Assembly: GCA_034620365.1 (NCBI GenBank)
Contig: JAQGEQ010000037.1
Location: 248,001 to 312,000, forward strand
Direction: 5' to 3'
DNA: 64,000 bases
From: Pegea sp. RAD2-039
Lineage: Eukaryota; Chordata; Thaliacea; Salpida; Salpidae
Shown here: positions 14,001 through 26,950 of the stretch, one piece after another
Layout: every line of letters begins with the position of its first letter
Position numbering within the stretch: position 1 is the first letter of the stretch
Program-made: the position numbers and the translations under genes
The notes under the pieces: generated by a model
What the model was told of the DNA's origin: nothing
Databases searched by the model: none
What the model saw: the letters and a program-made list of their open reading frames with translations, nothing else

Positions 14001-17000
14001 TAATAATTAATAATGGTGTCAGATGGTAAAGTCAAAGGTTTAAATTTACAAACAAACCGATAAACATCTTTAATGCGTTTGACCAGCCTTATTGGTTTGT
14101 ATCTAACCTCAAATCACATATATCTATTTCTGCTCTTTTCTTTGAAATTTGAGTTATTAAATAACGATCTAGAAATACAATTTTAGCTTCGCCATAAATA
14201 TACATGAGCTAGATGTCAAGCTTTAACGTTACCTTAGATTATCAGCTTTATTACCGCATCTAAGTATGACAAAATTAGATTTACCCTTTCTCTTAGACAC
14301 AGTGAATTGTTAAGTTGCGAAACTATCATTGTGAAATCAGTCACTATCGTAAAATGAACATATCAAGTTAAGAATATCAAACACGGCTTGTAATATTCTA
14401 CTTTTTTACATACAAATACGATTATTTATATAAAATCTGTCTTCCATCTGTCGATGCCTGCGGCTTTGAGTTAGCGACAACTTTACAAGATTTTGCAGCT
14501 TAAAATTTTGGCAGGTAAATTTTTAGAACAATGAATGTCTCACCGGTGTAAATACAACCTTGCTTAAAACCATTAGTAACGCTTTGACGTCATAAGAATG
14601 TTTGATGACTAGCAGTGAATTGAAAGAACTTCAAATAATATTGAATATCTTTTTTTTAAAAATATATGAGTGCTTATTGGTTGAAATGAAATAAGTTTGT
14701 GTTCGTTAATAACTGTAATGCATTAATTTTTGGTGGTTTAGTAATTACGATTTCTGGTAAGTTTATTTTGCAACTAAAATCAAACCAAGTCGCCTGTGGC
14801 GGTTGAACCGGAATCAATTTATGTCTTTATATCAGCAAAATATATTTCAAATTGAGCAATCCTTGTCATTTGCTAATATCTTTGAGAAGACTGTTTGTAT
14901 TCGGATGGAACATTTGCATAACTTTGTTGGTTGTAGTGATGTTACAGCGTTCAATTTTGGCCGTATACTTTTCTGTCACCAGCAGCATAACTATAAAACA
15001 TTTTTTGATCTAATGATTTTTCAACATGGTCTGAAGATTTCTCAAATAAAATTTTAAAGCAGATTAACGGGTGTATTGTAGGCCTAGCTTTGTTTTATTT
15101 ATTACAATAGAGAAAGCATTTTTTTCTCAAAATTACAAGTGATTATCATCGTATGCGCTGACAATAATCTACAGGAAGAAATACAGTTTTCAAACCTGTT
15201 CAAACTCTTTTGAAGTCTCAGAATGTTATTTCAACTGACCTAATTTGAACGATATAAAAAGTAAAAATGATACAATAAGCTTCAAAATTACCAACTCACA
15301 AATAAACCATAAAGTTTTGCTATCTGCAATTTAAAAAAATACCTTCGTTGTAATTTTCAAATCATTTCTTTTTGTAATTCTTAATAACATTAAAATCCTA
15401 TTGTTCCTATAAAATTACCAATTTGATACTTATAGTTTGAGGACTAATAAAATCACTGCAAGTTCAGATCCAATAATCTACTGTTTGTTTTGTTTTTTCG
15501 TAAGACTCTAAACTAAGATTTAAAAACAAGAAATTAGGTTTAAGTTATTCAAGCTTGCAAACAAACTTATTTATTGAAAACTAACTTAATACAGTAAGTG
15601 GATCTAAGGTGTGACGACTTCTTTGCAGACAGTTAATTAACTAGAAAGTTCTAACTTCAATGGAGTTTCTGGTGCAAAAATGTTATGAGGGTCGTAGACA
15701 TAAAGATCACAGAAAATTAGAAATTAAGTTACAACATATATGTTGTCATGTGATAATTAAAAGTTCATACCAAAAATAAATAATTAAAACGTCATAAGAT
15801 AAGCCTACGACTGATTAAAAGACATTTTATTCATCAAATAGAGAAATAATTGTTCGACCTTATCAATTCAGGCGTTTTGATATTTTAAAGTTTGATCTTT
15901 ACTCTTAATCACAGTAACTTTGTCAAGAGCATCAAGCTCTTGTGCCGCATCTGAGAGAAGTCCGACATTTTTTCATTTTCAGTTTTCTCTCGTTTTATTA
16001 CAAGACTAAACTTTAAAGCTGTTTGAGATAGATTTTTTTGCGACCTAAACCATAACACCTAAACCGAATTGTACATCCTTCAAAAAGCTCTAAGGCCTCA
16101 ACTTGTTAATTTCTAGTCAACAGCTTTCGACAAAGATTCAAGATATAAAAAGGTTAAACCTATAAATGTTAAAGCAGATTTATCAGTGATAAGAAAAAGT
16201 GTTATGTTTAGTTGTATAAGTTTGAAAGAGCATCGGTATATTTTCTTAATTGTAGTAGAAATAAGTGGAGAGATAGGCAAAAGATTTAAACAAGTAACAT
16301 GCTGCTTACATGAGTTTTGTTCTAGGTTAAAGCATTCAAGGTTGCTTAAGTTTTTTGTGAAGATACTACAGATTAAACTTTGACAAGTTGCGTTTTTTTG
16401 TGTTCTTCATTGATGCGAAAACCTGTTGTAAAGTTATGGATCAGTTCTTTAGCTTAATGCCTGTTGTATACCTTTAGTTTTGTTAATGTAACTTCAATAG
16501 AAATTAAAAATAGAATAATTAACAAAAAATGTAATCTTGTAATTCTAGAATGAATTTTTAAGGTTAGTTTAAAGTTACAGTTTTTACAATTTAAGAATTC
16601 GGAAGAAAGATTTTTCAAAAGATATTTGAATTTTAGATCTTTTTTGATGAATAATAGTAAAATAATAGAAGAATCAAAATTGAATCTAAAAAAGTCTGAT
16701 TTTTTTTACAGATGTCATTTAAATAACTCTCTTTTTAATAGAATCTATAATCTCTTTAAATCTTCAAACAGAGGTTCAATATTGTTTGTAAATTATATTT
16801 GTGTTTTTGATAAAATTATTTAAATCTAGTTAACGTTTTTCAGCTTCATGCAAAAGCATCAGAACGAATGGTAAAGACGTTGTCTCAAAAAATCTTATAT
16901 TCTCGAAAAGAAAAAAATCAAGATTAAAAGTAAGTTAATTTTATAAATTTTTATCTTCTTATCTTTCTAATCTCTTATAGGTAGTTATAAAGATGTAATT

Positions 17001-18219
17001 ATCCGATTTATCACCAGACACTATAAGATCTCCTATACCGGTTAATCAAATAATCAAAGTTTTATCACTAATGAAGTTTTATCATGCTTGTATAACCTTG
17101 AAAGTTTAGGAATCTGTTTGCAAAGTTATTAACTATGGAAATATTCGCAAACCGAATAAGATAGCATTGCACAATAAAAATAAAAGAAAAACCATCAAAA
17201 CCCATTTAGTTTTTTGTTCTTAATGAGTCGCTTTATCGAATTTCCTAATTTTGTTCCATCTTAATTTGCTTAATTTACATTTTTATATCTTTTGAAACAC
17301 GCATTTGTACTTGTTCATACCTGAGCAGTTCTTACTTTGCGTCATTTTGGTTTTTAACGTTTTTAGAATGAGAGAATATCACCCATAAGCTAAATGATAG
17401 TTTTTTGGCTTTCAAAACGAATATTCTAAAGATTTTTAATCTAGAGAATAAACCGTTATACACCAGTTTAGTTGCGTCATGTTTTTCCTCCCTATTAAGC
17501 TAAACCCTTTTAAATTTACTTGGTACTTAGAGAAACTACAAACTTGATTTTACCTGTTATATAATTTTTAAGTTATCTTTCAAATTCTTCTCATAACTTC
17601 GTGTCTTTATACATTAAGATAATCCTTAGAGTGATTGTAGAAAATGTCTTTGGTGATTTGTAAAAAATGATGATTTATTCTAAGTTTAGAAGTTTCTTAA
17701 ACAAATTATGCAAAACTTGTAATAAACTAAATAGTAACATTGTTAAAAGTAGAAAACAGATAGACTAATAAAATTGACACAAGCCAGGCTAGTAAAGAGT
17801 TTAAATTTAAAGAAAATAAGACAAATAAACAAAATTTAGAAAGTATTGAATTGTAAATATATAGAAATTTTTAGATATAAGTTTAATTCGAATAATAAAC
17901 TTTGATCTAAAAAAAGTTTGGGAAGTTTTGGCATCTTATGTTCATCGATCACCTTTCTGCAAAACTTTTCTTGCATGAAGTCCTTGAAAATGAAACTTGA
18001 GAATTAGAAAACAAACTAATGAAGTTTTTTTTTTAAAGTAAGACATTTTAGTAAAGAGGCCGCCATTTTTACAAAACATTCACAATCAGTAGCTCAATTT
18101 TAAGATTAATTTACCACCGTTTGCATACAAGCTTCTAATTAGTTGAAAAATTGCTGGTGAGGATTAAAACATTTTGGTTTTTAACTTTAAAGAACTAAAT
18201 ATTTTCTGAACCTTGATAG
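11054..18219. other. AT-rich stretch with a small mixed-composition patch near 14.0-14.9 kb
   Basis: A CRE octamer lies at 14585-14592 in a somewhat less AT-rich patch (about 14000-14900). An 84-codon plus ORF follows at 14803-15057; its middle (HLHNFVGCSDVTAFNFGR) is less skewed than the window average but matches no family I know, and it lacks supporting splice or promoter signals. The rest is featureless. Confidence 0.5.
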
Positions 18220-19060
18220 ATTAGAAAACTGTTAAAAAAACAACTTTTGCTGAAATATGAGATACAATCTACTAAACAGAAAAAGTTTAAAATCACACAG
18301 CTCAAAGAAGCTCTTCATGACTCCAAGTGTGATCTTCGTTCTCCTGCATCATTATTAAGGAGACACTTTTAAGAGAAACAAGTAAAAATATCAAAGATTC
18401 ATGATGTCAAATCGTGTTGGTTAATTTCACTTGTTTTGCTAGTATTAGTCAACATCAAAACCAGAATTTCGTTATTTGACCCGAAAAAAACACGAATATT
18501 AAATAAAATACTTTGAAGAATTTTTAAGTCGGAAAACTCGAGTAAAAAATGCTGAACTTTCGATTTGAAATTTATATGAATTTATGAAAGGGTTGCTTGT
18601 GATAGAGTTACATACAAATTAATCACATAGGCATCTAAACCAGCGTAAAATCAATACATCTTCACATCCTACAAATTCAACTCCATTATCTTCTCTGTTT
18701 ACTACAAAACATAATCAAGAGTTGAAGACATCTTTTAAGACATTATAAAGAAGCTAAGTTGCATTGATTTCCAGAATCAGTGACAAAACGAAGAAAGTTT
18801 GTAATTTGACGCTACAAATAGAACCTTGATAAACCGAAGAGGATACGCTTGATTAAGCAGAGTCCTTGTAAAAAAACGAGAGTATTTCTCTCAGATGACT
18901 TTTTTCGCTGCAGACTGTTCTACTCGTGTGCCAGTAAGCTTCCTAATCCTTTTGTAGTGTCAGTGATGACTCCCTGCGTCAAACCTGTGGTATGATAATC
19001 GTAGAGAAATGAGATAAAGGCGGAGAAAGGAGGGGGAGGGGGTTCTCATCGTCAAACAAA
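18220..19060. other. GC-richer island: 51-codon open stretch and polypurine tract
   Basis: 18220-18372 (plus) is open without an ATG and ends at TAA; its second half reads ITQLKEALHDSKCDLRS, helix-like in character, then SPASLLRRHF. 18540-18990 has no long frame that I can support. At 18999-19042 a nearly pure purine tract carries GGCGG, GGAGGGGG and GGGGG (see findings). Possibly a transposon relic or regulatory region; not assignable. Confidence 0.12.
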
Positions 19061-22000
19061 ATATGAAATTTGAGAAAATTTCCTCGTCATGAACTTGTTC
19101 CGATCTTTTACAAAGATTTTGTAGCTATTGTTTGAATATAAATTTCTTTCTTTTCGTTTACTCTTCTTTATAATTATGTTTATATATAACTTATCATTTT
19201 GTTAGGGATTATAAAGCAGTTCTAATTAAATTTTCGGATAAAAAATTCTACTTAAAAAAAAACTATTTAATTGTCAGCAAAGTTTACTTTTTTATACACA
19301 ATCTTGACAGTTATCAATTATGCTTTTCTCCACCAACTAAGTTTATTTTGATAAAAAACATTTTATCAAACACTATTTTTAGAATCTTGAATATTTTTAA
19401 TTTACACGACGCTCAATTCTAGCAACTGACTTTTAATTAATCCAACTGTCTTCAGAACTGCTAATATTTTAGCTACAAATTCAAGATATCAATTTTTCAA
19501 GTAATTTATATCTGTAATAATTCTTTTTAATAACTCTTTCGTTGATAAAAACAAACTGTAGACTTATAACCTATGTGCAATATTTTTAAGATTTAATATT
19601 TAAAATCTCATTTGGCTATGTTCAATATTATTCAATCTAAGTTTGAATTAGTTTGTCCGCTTTTTATTGCTGATTTCATTTTAGCAGTAGCGGAAATTCT
19701 GATTCATTAGCAACTGATTTGACTGCAAAGTTTTGTTGACTGATAAACAGTGTACTGAAAGTTCAAATTAGAATAAAATTAGAAATATTAATCAGTTTTA
19801 AAACGACAGGGAAACGCTACAAATAAAAATCTTCAAACTGAGAACCTTTCAACAGCTCTAAATCGACCCATCAGTATCTGAATGTTTGTTTTGAAAATCT
19901 ACCTTAGAATTAAGGATTCAGTCAACATGACTTGCTCTAATCACGTTCACAAAGTCTCTTGCTTGGAGTAAGTCTAAAGATTCAAGGATGAAGACTCATA
20001 GATGAAAATCTTGTCTGAAATATACGCACTATCTCTTACAATTGTAATGATCGTTTAAATGAAACCTTCTCTTCTATCTTCGCGTAAATTGAACTGATAA
20101 AAAGTCAAAAAACAAACAAGAACTTCATCTTTCAACTTTAATTACCAGCGACTATAGTCAAGCACCAATTAGACGCAAGAGAGATTTTTTGTTAAAAAGG
20201 GCATTCAGACTATCAGTTACAGAGATATTACTTGATTTATTGAGTAATGCAGACTCATTAAAGTATCATCGTGCTTTTATTGGTGCAGAAAACATTTGGC
20301 AAGATCCTTGAGTCTAATACTTTTCACAAATTGAATGATTCTATTTAGGTTTAGAAAACTAATTTTTAGAAAATTTTAAACACATAAGCTGAAATATGTT
20401 AGTTTAATACGACATGTTTTTATCAGATTTTTCCGTCTTGTTTCGGTCAAGGCATCGACAGTCAATCACAACAGGCTCCATCGTAGCTCTTTCTTTATTA
20501 TTTTACTCCGAAAATTATTGAGCATCAAGTTGTCTTCAATCTTTGTGAAGGTTTTGGTAATCGAACCGTTTTTTGGATTCAATCTTTGTCTAAAGGCAAG
20601 TTTTTACTTAATATCAGCATAAGACTTAAGCCAGCTTTAAATTAGATCTAGAATTTGAATTGATAATCCTTATTTTCAAACAACATTAAAAGACGTTTAG
20701 TAATTATTGTAAGCCCCAAATACAATTATTTAAATGAATTAAATCTTTCAACATTTTTTCATTAAATTTATAGGTAATTTTTTTATAAACATAAATATTT
20801 CTGCTTTCATTAGTCATGGTTTTTGGTCTATGTCCATCAAAATGTAATCTATTAAAAACTTTTAAATTGAATTGATATTTCTTTGATCATACTTTGGACA
20901 TTTTAGAATTTAAATTGGTTAAAACTAAAACTTTTTATTGAATCAAAGCCCCTACTTGACCTTTGCAACAGTTTAGTTTTCAGCCATTAAATCAAACTGA
21001 GTTTTTAAATCATTTTATAAAACTTGTTTAAAGCAAGTTTATTCCCACTGTTTTTCACAAAGATTCTTGATTTCAAACCCTTAAGCCCGCTGGCTTTTTT
21101 ATACGAATCTGTTTTTCGATCGAATGTTTATAGCTTGTTGAAATTGATGTAATCGGTTAGTAAGTGGCTAACAGACAGATATTTCCTATGCCATTGTTTG
21201 CTACTTGACATGGGGTTACTAACCAAGGATCTTATGGCGCACTGAAAGGTCGTCTTCAGCAAAATCACATAATTTGATAGAATAACTCTCCAAGCAGTTG
21301 TAATTACATCTCTTGTTTTTAGTATCTTATATCACAATAACTCCCAAATAAGAATTTAGATTAGTTTTATAATGTTTGAGTACAAAAAATTATTATCAAA
21401 AATTCTTTTACTGTTGAAGAAAAATGATAGAATAATAATCTTAAAAGTTTTTGTAAATATAAAATAAGTATTTAAAATAATGTTTCTAATCTAAATTTGA
21501 TAAATAAAAAGAAACTTCTGATAATAGTCACAATAGTGCTCATCAAATTCATTCTCTTATAATTCCCGTTAAACTATTTTTAAAATATATAATATTTCAT
21601 TAAAATCATTTTATTTTTATTCATTTTGTGATATAAAAATATTTGATTAATAAAATCTTATTTGATTAAATAAAGTCTTTTTAATTGTGATATTTATTTA
21701 TTATTTGTTTCTTAGAACCATTAAAATACTTTCAAGTCGCTTTAAAACTTTGCTAGAATATTTTGCTTGTTCAATTATGGAAAATATATGATGGCATCTA
21801 TGATAAAATGCTAATTAAGAAACAAGAGTTAGAGATTGGCCACGCTTAGAGAAACGAGTAAACGATAATTTTATTAGAATATTTCAGGTGTGTACATATC
21901 ACATCAATAAAAATAAGTCTCCGTGTTATTTCCGGTAGGGCTTGCCGCTTGCAAAAAATATTACTTTTTTCATTAAATGTGTTTTACTATCAAGCATCAA

Positions 22001-22679
22001 ATTATTGTTTGTCATTTGCGGTGAAATTTCACCGGATGTACTTGCTTAAGCATAAATCTACTCAGTGGACCCTTTGTTTCGCAATCTTCGTATTTCAAAT
22101 AACTTATATCGATGTCTTATCACTACTGACATGCAATTGGTGAAATAGTAAAAACCTTGATGCTATTGTCTGGGCATTCAGCCAATATGTTCAATGCGAG
22201 TTGAGAAGAAAAATAAGATTTTGACGGAAATTAGAAGTTAATTTTATATGGTTTGAAGCATCAAAAAATATTTTAACAAACAAATATGTACTTTTCTCTA
22301 ATTTCTACTTTAACTATTAAGGTACCTGTATAGAAATTTCTTTTAGTAGTTGTATTATAGACCATGAAAACTCAAAAAGCATTTTTGTATTATGAACAAA
22401 CTCAAGAATGCCTGATTTTATTAAAAATTCGGAGAGCTTAGATGCTAAATTCTTAGACTAGAAAGCAAAACAAAAATTGTCCTAAAAATGTTTGTGATGA
22501 AAGATAAAAAACATTTTTTCCTTGAATTTTTCTGAAAAATTTAAATAGTTTTTGATGAAGAACACGAAGAGGCCGTCAACAGTTTAGAAAAAGAACTCAA
22601 ATTTCGTTATTTTATCTAAAAATCGCTCAAAAACAAAACTTTCTCGATTTCAAAACGAATCAAACTTGACTCAAATATA
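19061..22679. other. AT-rich non-coding stretch
   Basis: No gene supported. Slightly less AT-rich pieces at about 19800-20300 and 20400-20600 hold only short frames. The 64-codon plus ORF at 21949-22143 looks like chance. Confidence 0.55.
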
Positions 22680-23060
22680 GTTGAAGCAGTTAAATTGTCA
22701 ACAACTAAAGTAGTGTATGTGCCAACATCGCATACGTCACGTGATGTTATGAATAGATGCAGGACGACGAACCCATAATATTATCAGAATAAACGGCTTC
22801 TTCATTCAATTAAACTGATCATGATCTTTAGAAACTGTGACTCTCAAAATAGCTTGATGCTTCATTGTGTTTTGACCTGACACATTAAACATCCACACCA
22901 TAGTGACACTACAGTCGTTCGACACCTGTCCATGTACTTCCGTTCTTGCAAAAGTGGTTTGTTGACAGCATTTTTGTTGTCAAAGCAAATCTGGTGACGT
23001 CACAGAAAATGCTAGTGAGAAGATTTCTTTAATGTCGGGAGAAAGGTGCTAGAATGATAA
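22680..23060. promoter_or_regulatory. Candidate cis-regulatory island with overlapping CRE-like site and E-box, plus a full CRE
   Basis: A GC-richer patch holding ACGTCACGTGA (CACGTG at 22738-22743 overlapping a CRE half-site), an E-box CACCTG near 22922, TGACCTGACA resembling a nuclear-receptor half-site near 22875, and the full palindrome GTGACGTCAC near 22994-23003. No frame stays open for long. The motif density is the only evidence; regulatory function is inference. Confidence 0.25.
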
Positions 23061-26000
23061 ATTTTCAATCAATATGTAAAAGTATGAAGGAGATTTGATC
23101 TTTAAGATGCTATTTTCATCTCAATGAATTTTCTCAATGATTATGTAAATTCAATTGTTGTGGAATGGAATTTTTTTTGTTTGCTTTCTTTAAACTAATT
23201 TTCATCTCAACCTTTTCTACAATTATAATTTTTAATTAATTGAGAAATTAAATGATATGCTTTGAGATCAAAATCTTATAATCTTTAGTTCACAAGTTTG
23301 AATATTTTTGGTTTTTAGCTACCTCTTTGTGTCTTTAGCTCAAATGAATGAAAGATTGTTGAAATTTTTTGTGGTAAACTAAACTTAAACAAAGAAATTA
23401 GAGCTAATGTGAGAAAAGCAAAACATGGATATGATAACCAACCATCAAATAATCAGTTTTTATCTCTGCGGTAACCACTGTCCGTCTAAAACTTGTTTTG
23501 ACTTTGTAATTAAATTACGATTCAGTAAAACCACAAGCATTTGAATTTTCAGAGATTTTAGTTATGTGGTATTTTTTTAAACAAATTGTGCAAAAGTAAA
23601 AATTCGACGATTCTGGATTCTTAAACTATTTTGTGAAGTTTGCGCGGCTGATGCATCGCTTACTTATTATTGTAGCTTGTATTTGTTCTTCGATGTAATT
23701 ACATGAGTAAAATGTTGTTTGTAGAAAGTTGAAAAGAAACGGAATCTGATAGGCTTTTGCAGAATCAATTGGACGAGCAAATTTGAATAAGTTTTGCTTC
23801 ATTTAAAGCTTCACAAACAAACATTCTACAAGATTCTCATCTTAAAGATCAGAATTTTTTAAATGCTACCAAGTAAATATCAACTTAAAGATTTTAACAC
23901 GCAAACTTGACTTTTATTGCTAAATTTTTTTAGCAATTATATCGGATTTGAAATTGTTGTGCAGCAAATTCAGTTGCAAGAAAACCTTTATGAGTTTTAA
24001 ATGCATTAAATTTGAAAAATCATAAGAACAAGTAACAATCGATAATCTGATTCATATTGTTTTAACAGTTCGCCGCAAATAAATCACAAGCAGCTGACAA
24101 TTGGATAGCTTTATTTAATTTCTAAAAAATCTAAGTTTAGAATGAAACTTTTTTGAATGTTTTTATACAAACAAAATTGTTAATCACTTATTTGATTGTT
24201 GCAAATATTTGAAAAAAAAATTAGATCTATAAAATTGATTTCACAATTATTTATCTAATCATTAATTACTATGAAGTACTTTATACTTATAGAAGTTATT
24301 TCGTTTGTTTTATTAAGTTTTTGTAAAATATGTTATTTGTAAAAATTAAGAAATTTGATTTATTAAACAAATAATTAATTATTCGGTTTTTGGTTTTTAT
24401 TTAAAATTTATAATTATAATTTGTAGAAAAATCGAACATATGTTGTCACACTTTCATTACCATTTCAGGATATGTTGCTAAAATGTCTTTTTTCCTTTTA
24501 AATATACTTGAAATGCAAAATTGATGAATTAAAATTTTGTTTTTATCTTAAAAGACATTCCAACATTTTTCAAAAAGTAATTCTGACTTTAAAGTATCTT
24601 TATAGTGATTATAGGTTTGAATTCCGATTAATTATATTTGATGGTTTTAATCATAGAATTCAATCTTTACGATTGAATCAAGATTTATTTTCAATCGACT
24701 GTTACACCTGTTACAAACTATCCAATAAGCTTTGTGAGACTTTTTTCTCTAGACATTTTCAATTGGAAACACAGTGATAATTTCATAATAAAAAGGTTAA
24801 GACTTTACAAACGTGTCAAGAAACGGGTCATCGTAAATGAAAGACTATCAATCCAAACGATACTCTAGAGAATATATAATGTGATTGGTTAATTTAATAA
24901 AAGTGAAATAGATTCTAATGTCCATGTTATCTGAGTAAAACGTATGAAAGGTCAAATGACTAAATAACACGTTGATGACCACTGTCATAGACAGAACTTC
25001 AATTATCATCAACTCCCTGTAGTACTAATAATTAGTGTTTCATCCGTTACTTTAAGGTGCATCTAATGGTAAAAGCGCCTTAGATTAATTGCACTTATAC
25101 ATAGAATCAGTTTTTGTTGTACACAGTCTGTAGAAAGAGTTTTTCACGGGTAACTAGCTTTTATGGATCAATAGGTAACTCCGGATTCAAAGTTTTGACA
25201 AAGATTGTTTTGACTTTCAACGAAGTTTCAGCTTTTGTTATTTGGTTAGATTTTTGTTTTTATCTTGAATTTTAGTATGTTTCAAAAAATACTTATAATG
25301 AAATATGATTCATGTTTAAATTAAAAATAGTTTTACCATTTTGTAGTACAATCAATTAAAAAAATATACTAATCTATCATCTTAATTGAAACTTACGATA
25401 GCTTTCGTTGACTAGTGAAAATGGACTTAAAATCAACATTTAAGTAAATAAATAATAATTTATTTATTTATCTAAAAAAGTAGATAAGAGGTAGCAACTA
25501 ATTTTTAAGCCGAAGCCTTACGAGTTAACAGAATAGATACTTAAAATATCACTTAGTTGAAGATTGTATCGTTTTCTTTAGTTTCATTTGATTGCATTAA
25601 TTCAAAAGATTTAAGTGATAGAAATATTTAAAAAATATAATTTTTTTGATGATAAAGAGCAATTCTAATTCTTTAATTGACTTTTTCCAAAGCCTCGAGC
25701 TCAAAGTTCGAAATTTGGAAACTTAAGTAATTAACATTTTGCTTCAATAAACAGATAAAGGTTCATTTTTCTCTTTATACTAATTAATCTACTTGTAAAT
25801 GATATTTCATGATACAAATATATATATATAGATATTAACATCATTGATCTATGTCTTAAGACTTTGTTTAGTTTAGATTAAACTGATTTTGATATTCAAT
25901 CGGTATTTAAATTATATATATTAATATTTTTATAAAAGAATTGTAAATTATTCTAGAGATATGAGTTTCTTTTTTTGTGAAACTGTGGAAATTGTATTTA

Positions 26001-26599
26001 AAAGATAATGCCATTAATATAAACTTTCAGTTATTTTAATGGAAGATATTTCCAAATATGATCAAATTTGTGATTTAGAAATAAGATTTCAGTAGATGGT
26101 CTTAGATTTCTAAAAATAAAATTTTGAAATATCTTATGTACATCTGAACTGTTATAAATAAAATGTTGCTAATTTCTTATCAACTTGAAATCTTTTCAAA
26201 AAGTTATTTTCATTCGTAAAGCCATTTCAGTTTAAAAAACGTTAATTAAAGTTATAGTTTAAATCAAAAAAAGGTAGTTAGTAATGATAATAAGTAAATA
26301 TTTAACACCTTACCAGATTTTATTGCTGAAACCGACTACCAAAAAGATAAAGTCTAAGATATTGTGTTTGTAAAATGTCGAAATAATAGTTTTATTTAAA
26401 AAAAGAATGCTTAGAATATTTCTAGTTGATATTTTTTCTAAGTTTACTTTCTATACTTGGTGAACTTTAATAAAACTTTGAACAAGTTGATTTATTCTTG
26501 AAATCTAAAGTCAAAAGACAGTTATAAATTGAAAGTGTTTATCCGTACACATTTTATCAAATATATTTCAATTAAACTTTACTTTTAACAGTAATCCAA
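23061..26599. other. AT-rich stretch with one imperfect hairpin
   Basis: An 89-codon plus ORF (24508-24777) has no recognisable domain. An imperfect inverted repeat at 25054-25096 is described in the findings. A (TA)n run lies at about 25812-25822, and a purely A/T hairpin-like sequence at about 25443-25472. No gene is supported. Confidence 0.55.
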
Positions 26600-26950
26600 C
26601 TTACACTTTAGCTATAATTGCTTTGACAATATTCATGCCAGTATTCGAACCTTCATTTGCATTACCATAAGCTAGTAGTACGCGCATCAAACCAAACGTG
26701 ATCTGACAGAGGCTTTTAATCGGTTTGGTCAGTAGTGAGTTCAAGAAGCTTTCATTCGATCAAATACTGCTACCCAAAGGTCCATCGTTTGTATTTCAAC
26801 TTGACCTGAATTCATCTATTCAAAACCTGCCGTTAAAATCCTCTCATCTCTGTGCTTTTATAGCATGACAGTGCTTCTAGAAAGACTATAAGCAAAGCGA
26901 TTATCGGTGAGTTATGTTTGTTCTAAGAGGCTTGAATTGATGGGTGATGA
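26600..26950. promoter_or_regulatory. GC-richer island with POU octamer and nuclear-receptor-like sites
   Basis: It contains the POU octamer ATTTGCAT (26655-26662), CAAAGGTCCA near 26775 and TTGACCTGA near 26800 (nuclear-receptor half-site-like). Frames are short, with stops. Single motif matches are weak evidence; the contrast with the surrounding AT-rich DNA is the main reason for listing it. Confidence 0.18.

Noticed and set aside
14803-15057. 84-codon ORF as a real small gene
   Set aside because: Middle part is less skewed than background, but there is no family match from memory, and no supporting promoter, splice or polyadenylation signal.
21949-22143. 64-codon ORF after aggcttgccgc-like GC patch
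   Set aside because: Too short, unrecognised, and without flanking gene signals.
24508-24777. 89-codon ORF
   Set aside because: Same reasons: AT-driven Lys/Phe/Leu/Asn-rich sequence without recognisable domain or local GC change.
25441-25475. A/T-only inverted repeat (TAAATAAAT...ATTTATTTA) as a functional hairpin or transposon terminus
   Set aside because: Such repeats arise easily in this base composition, and no paired terminus or target-site duplication was seen.
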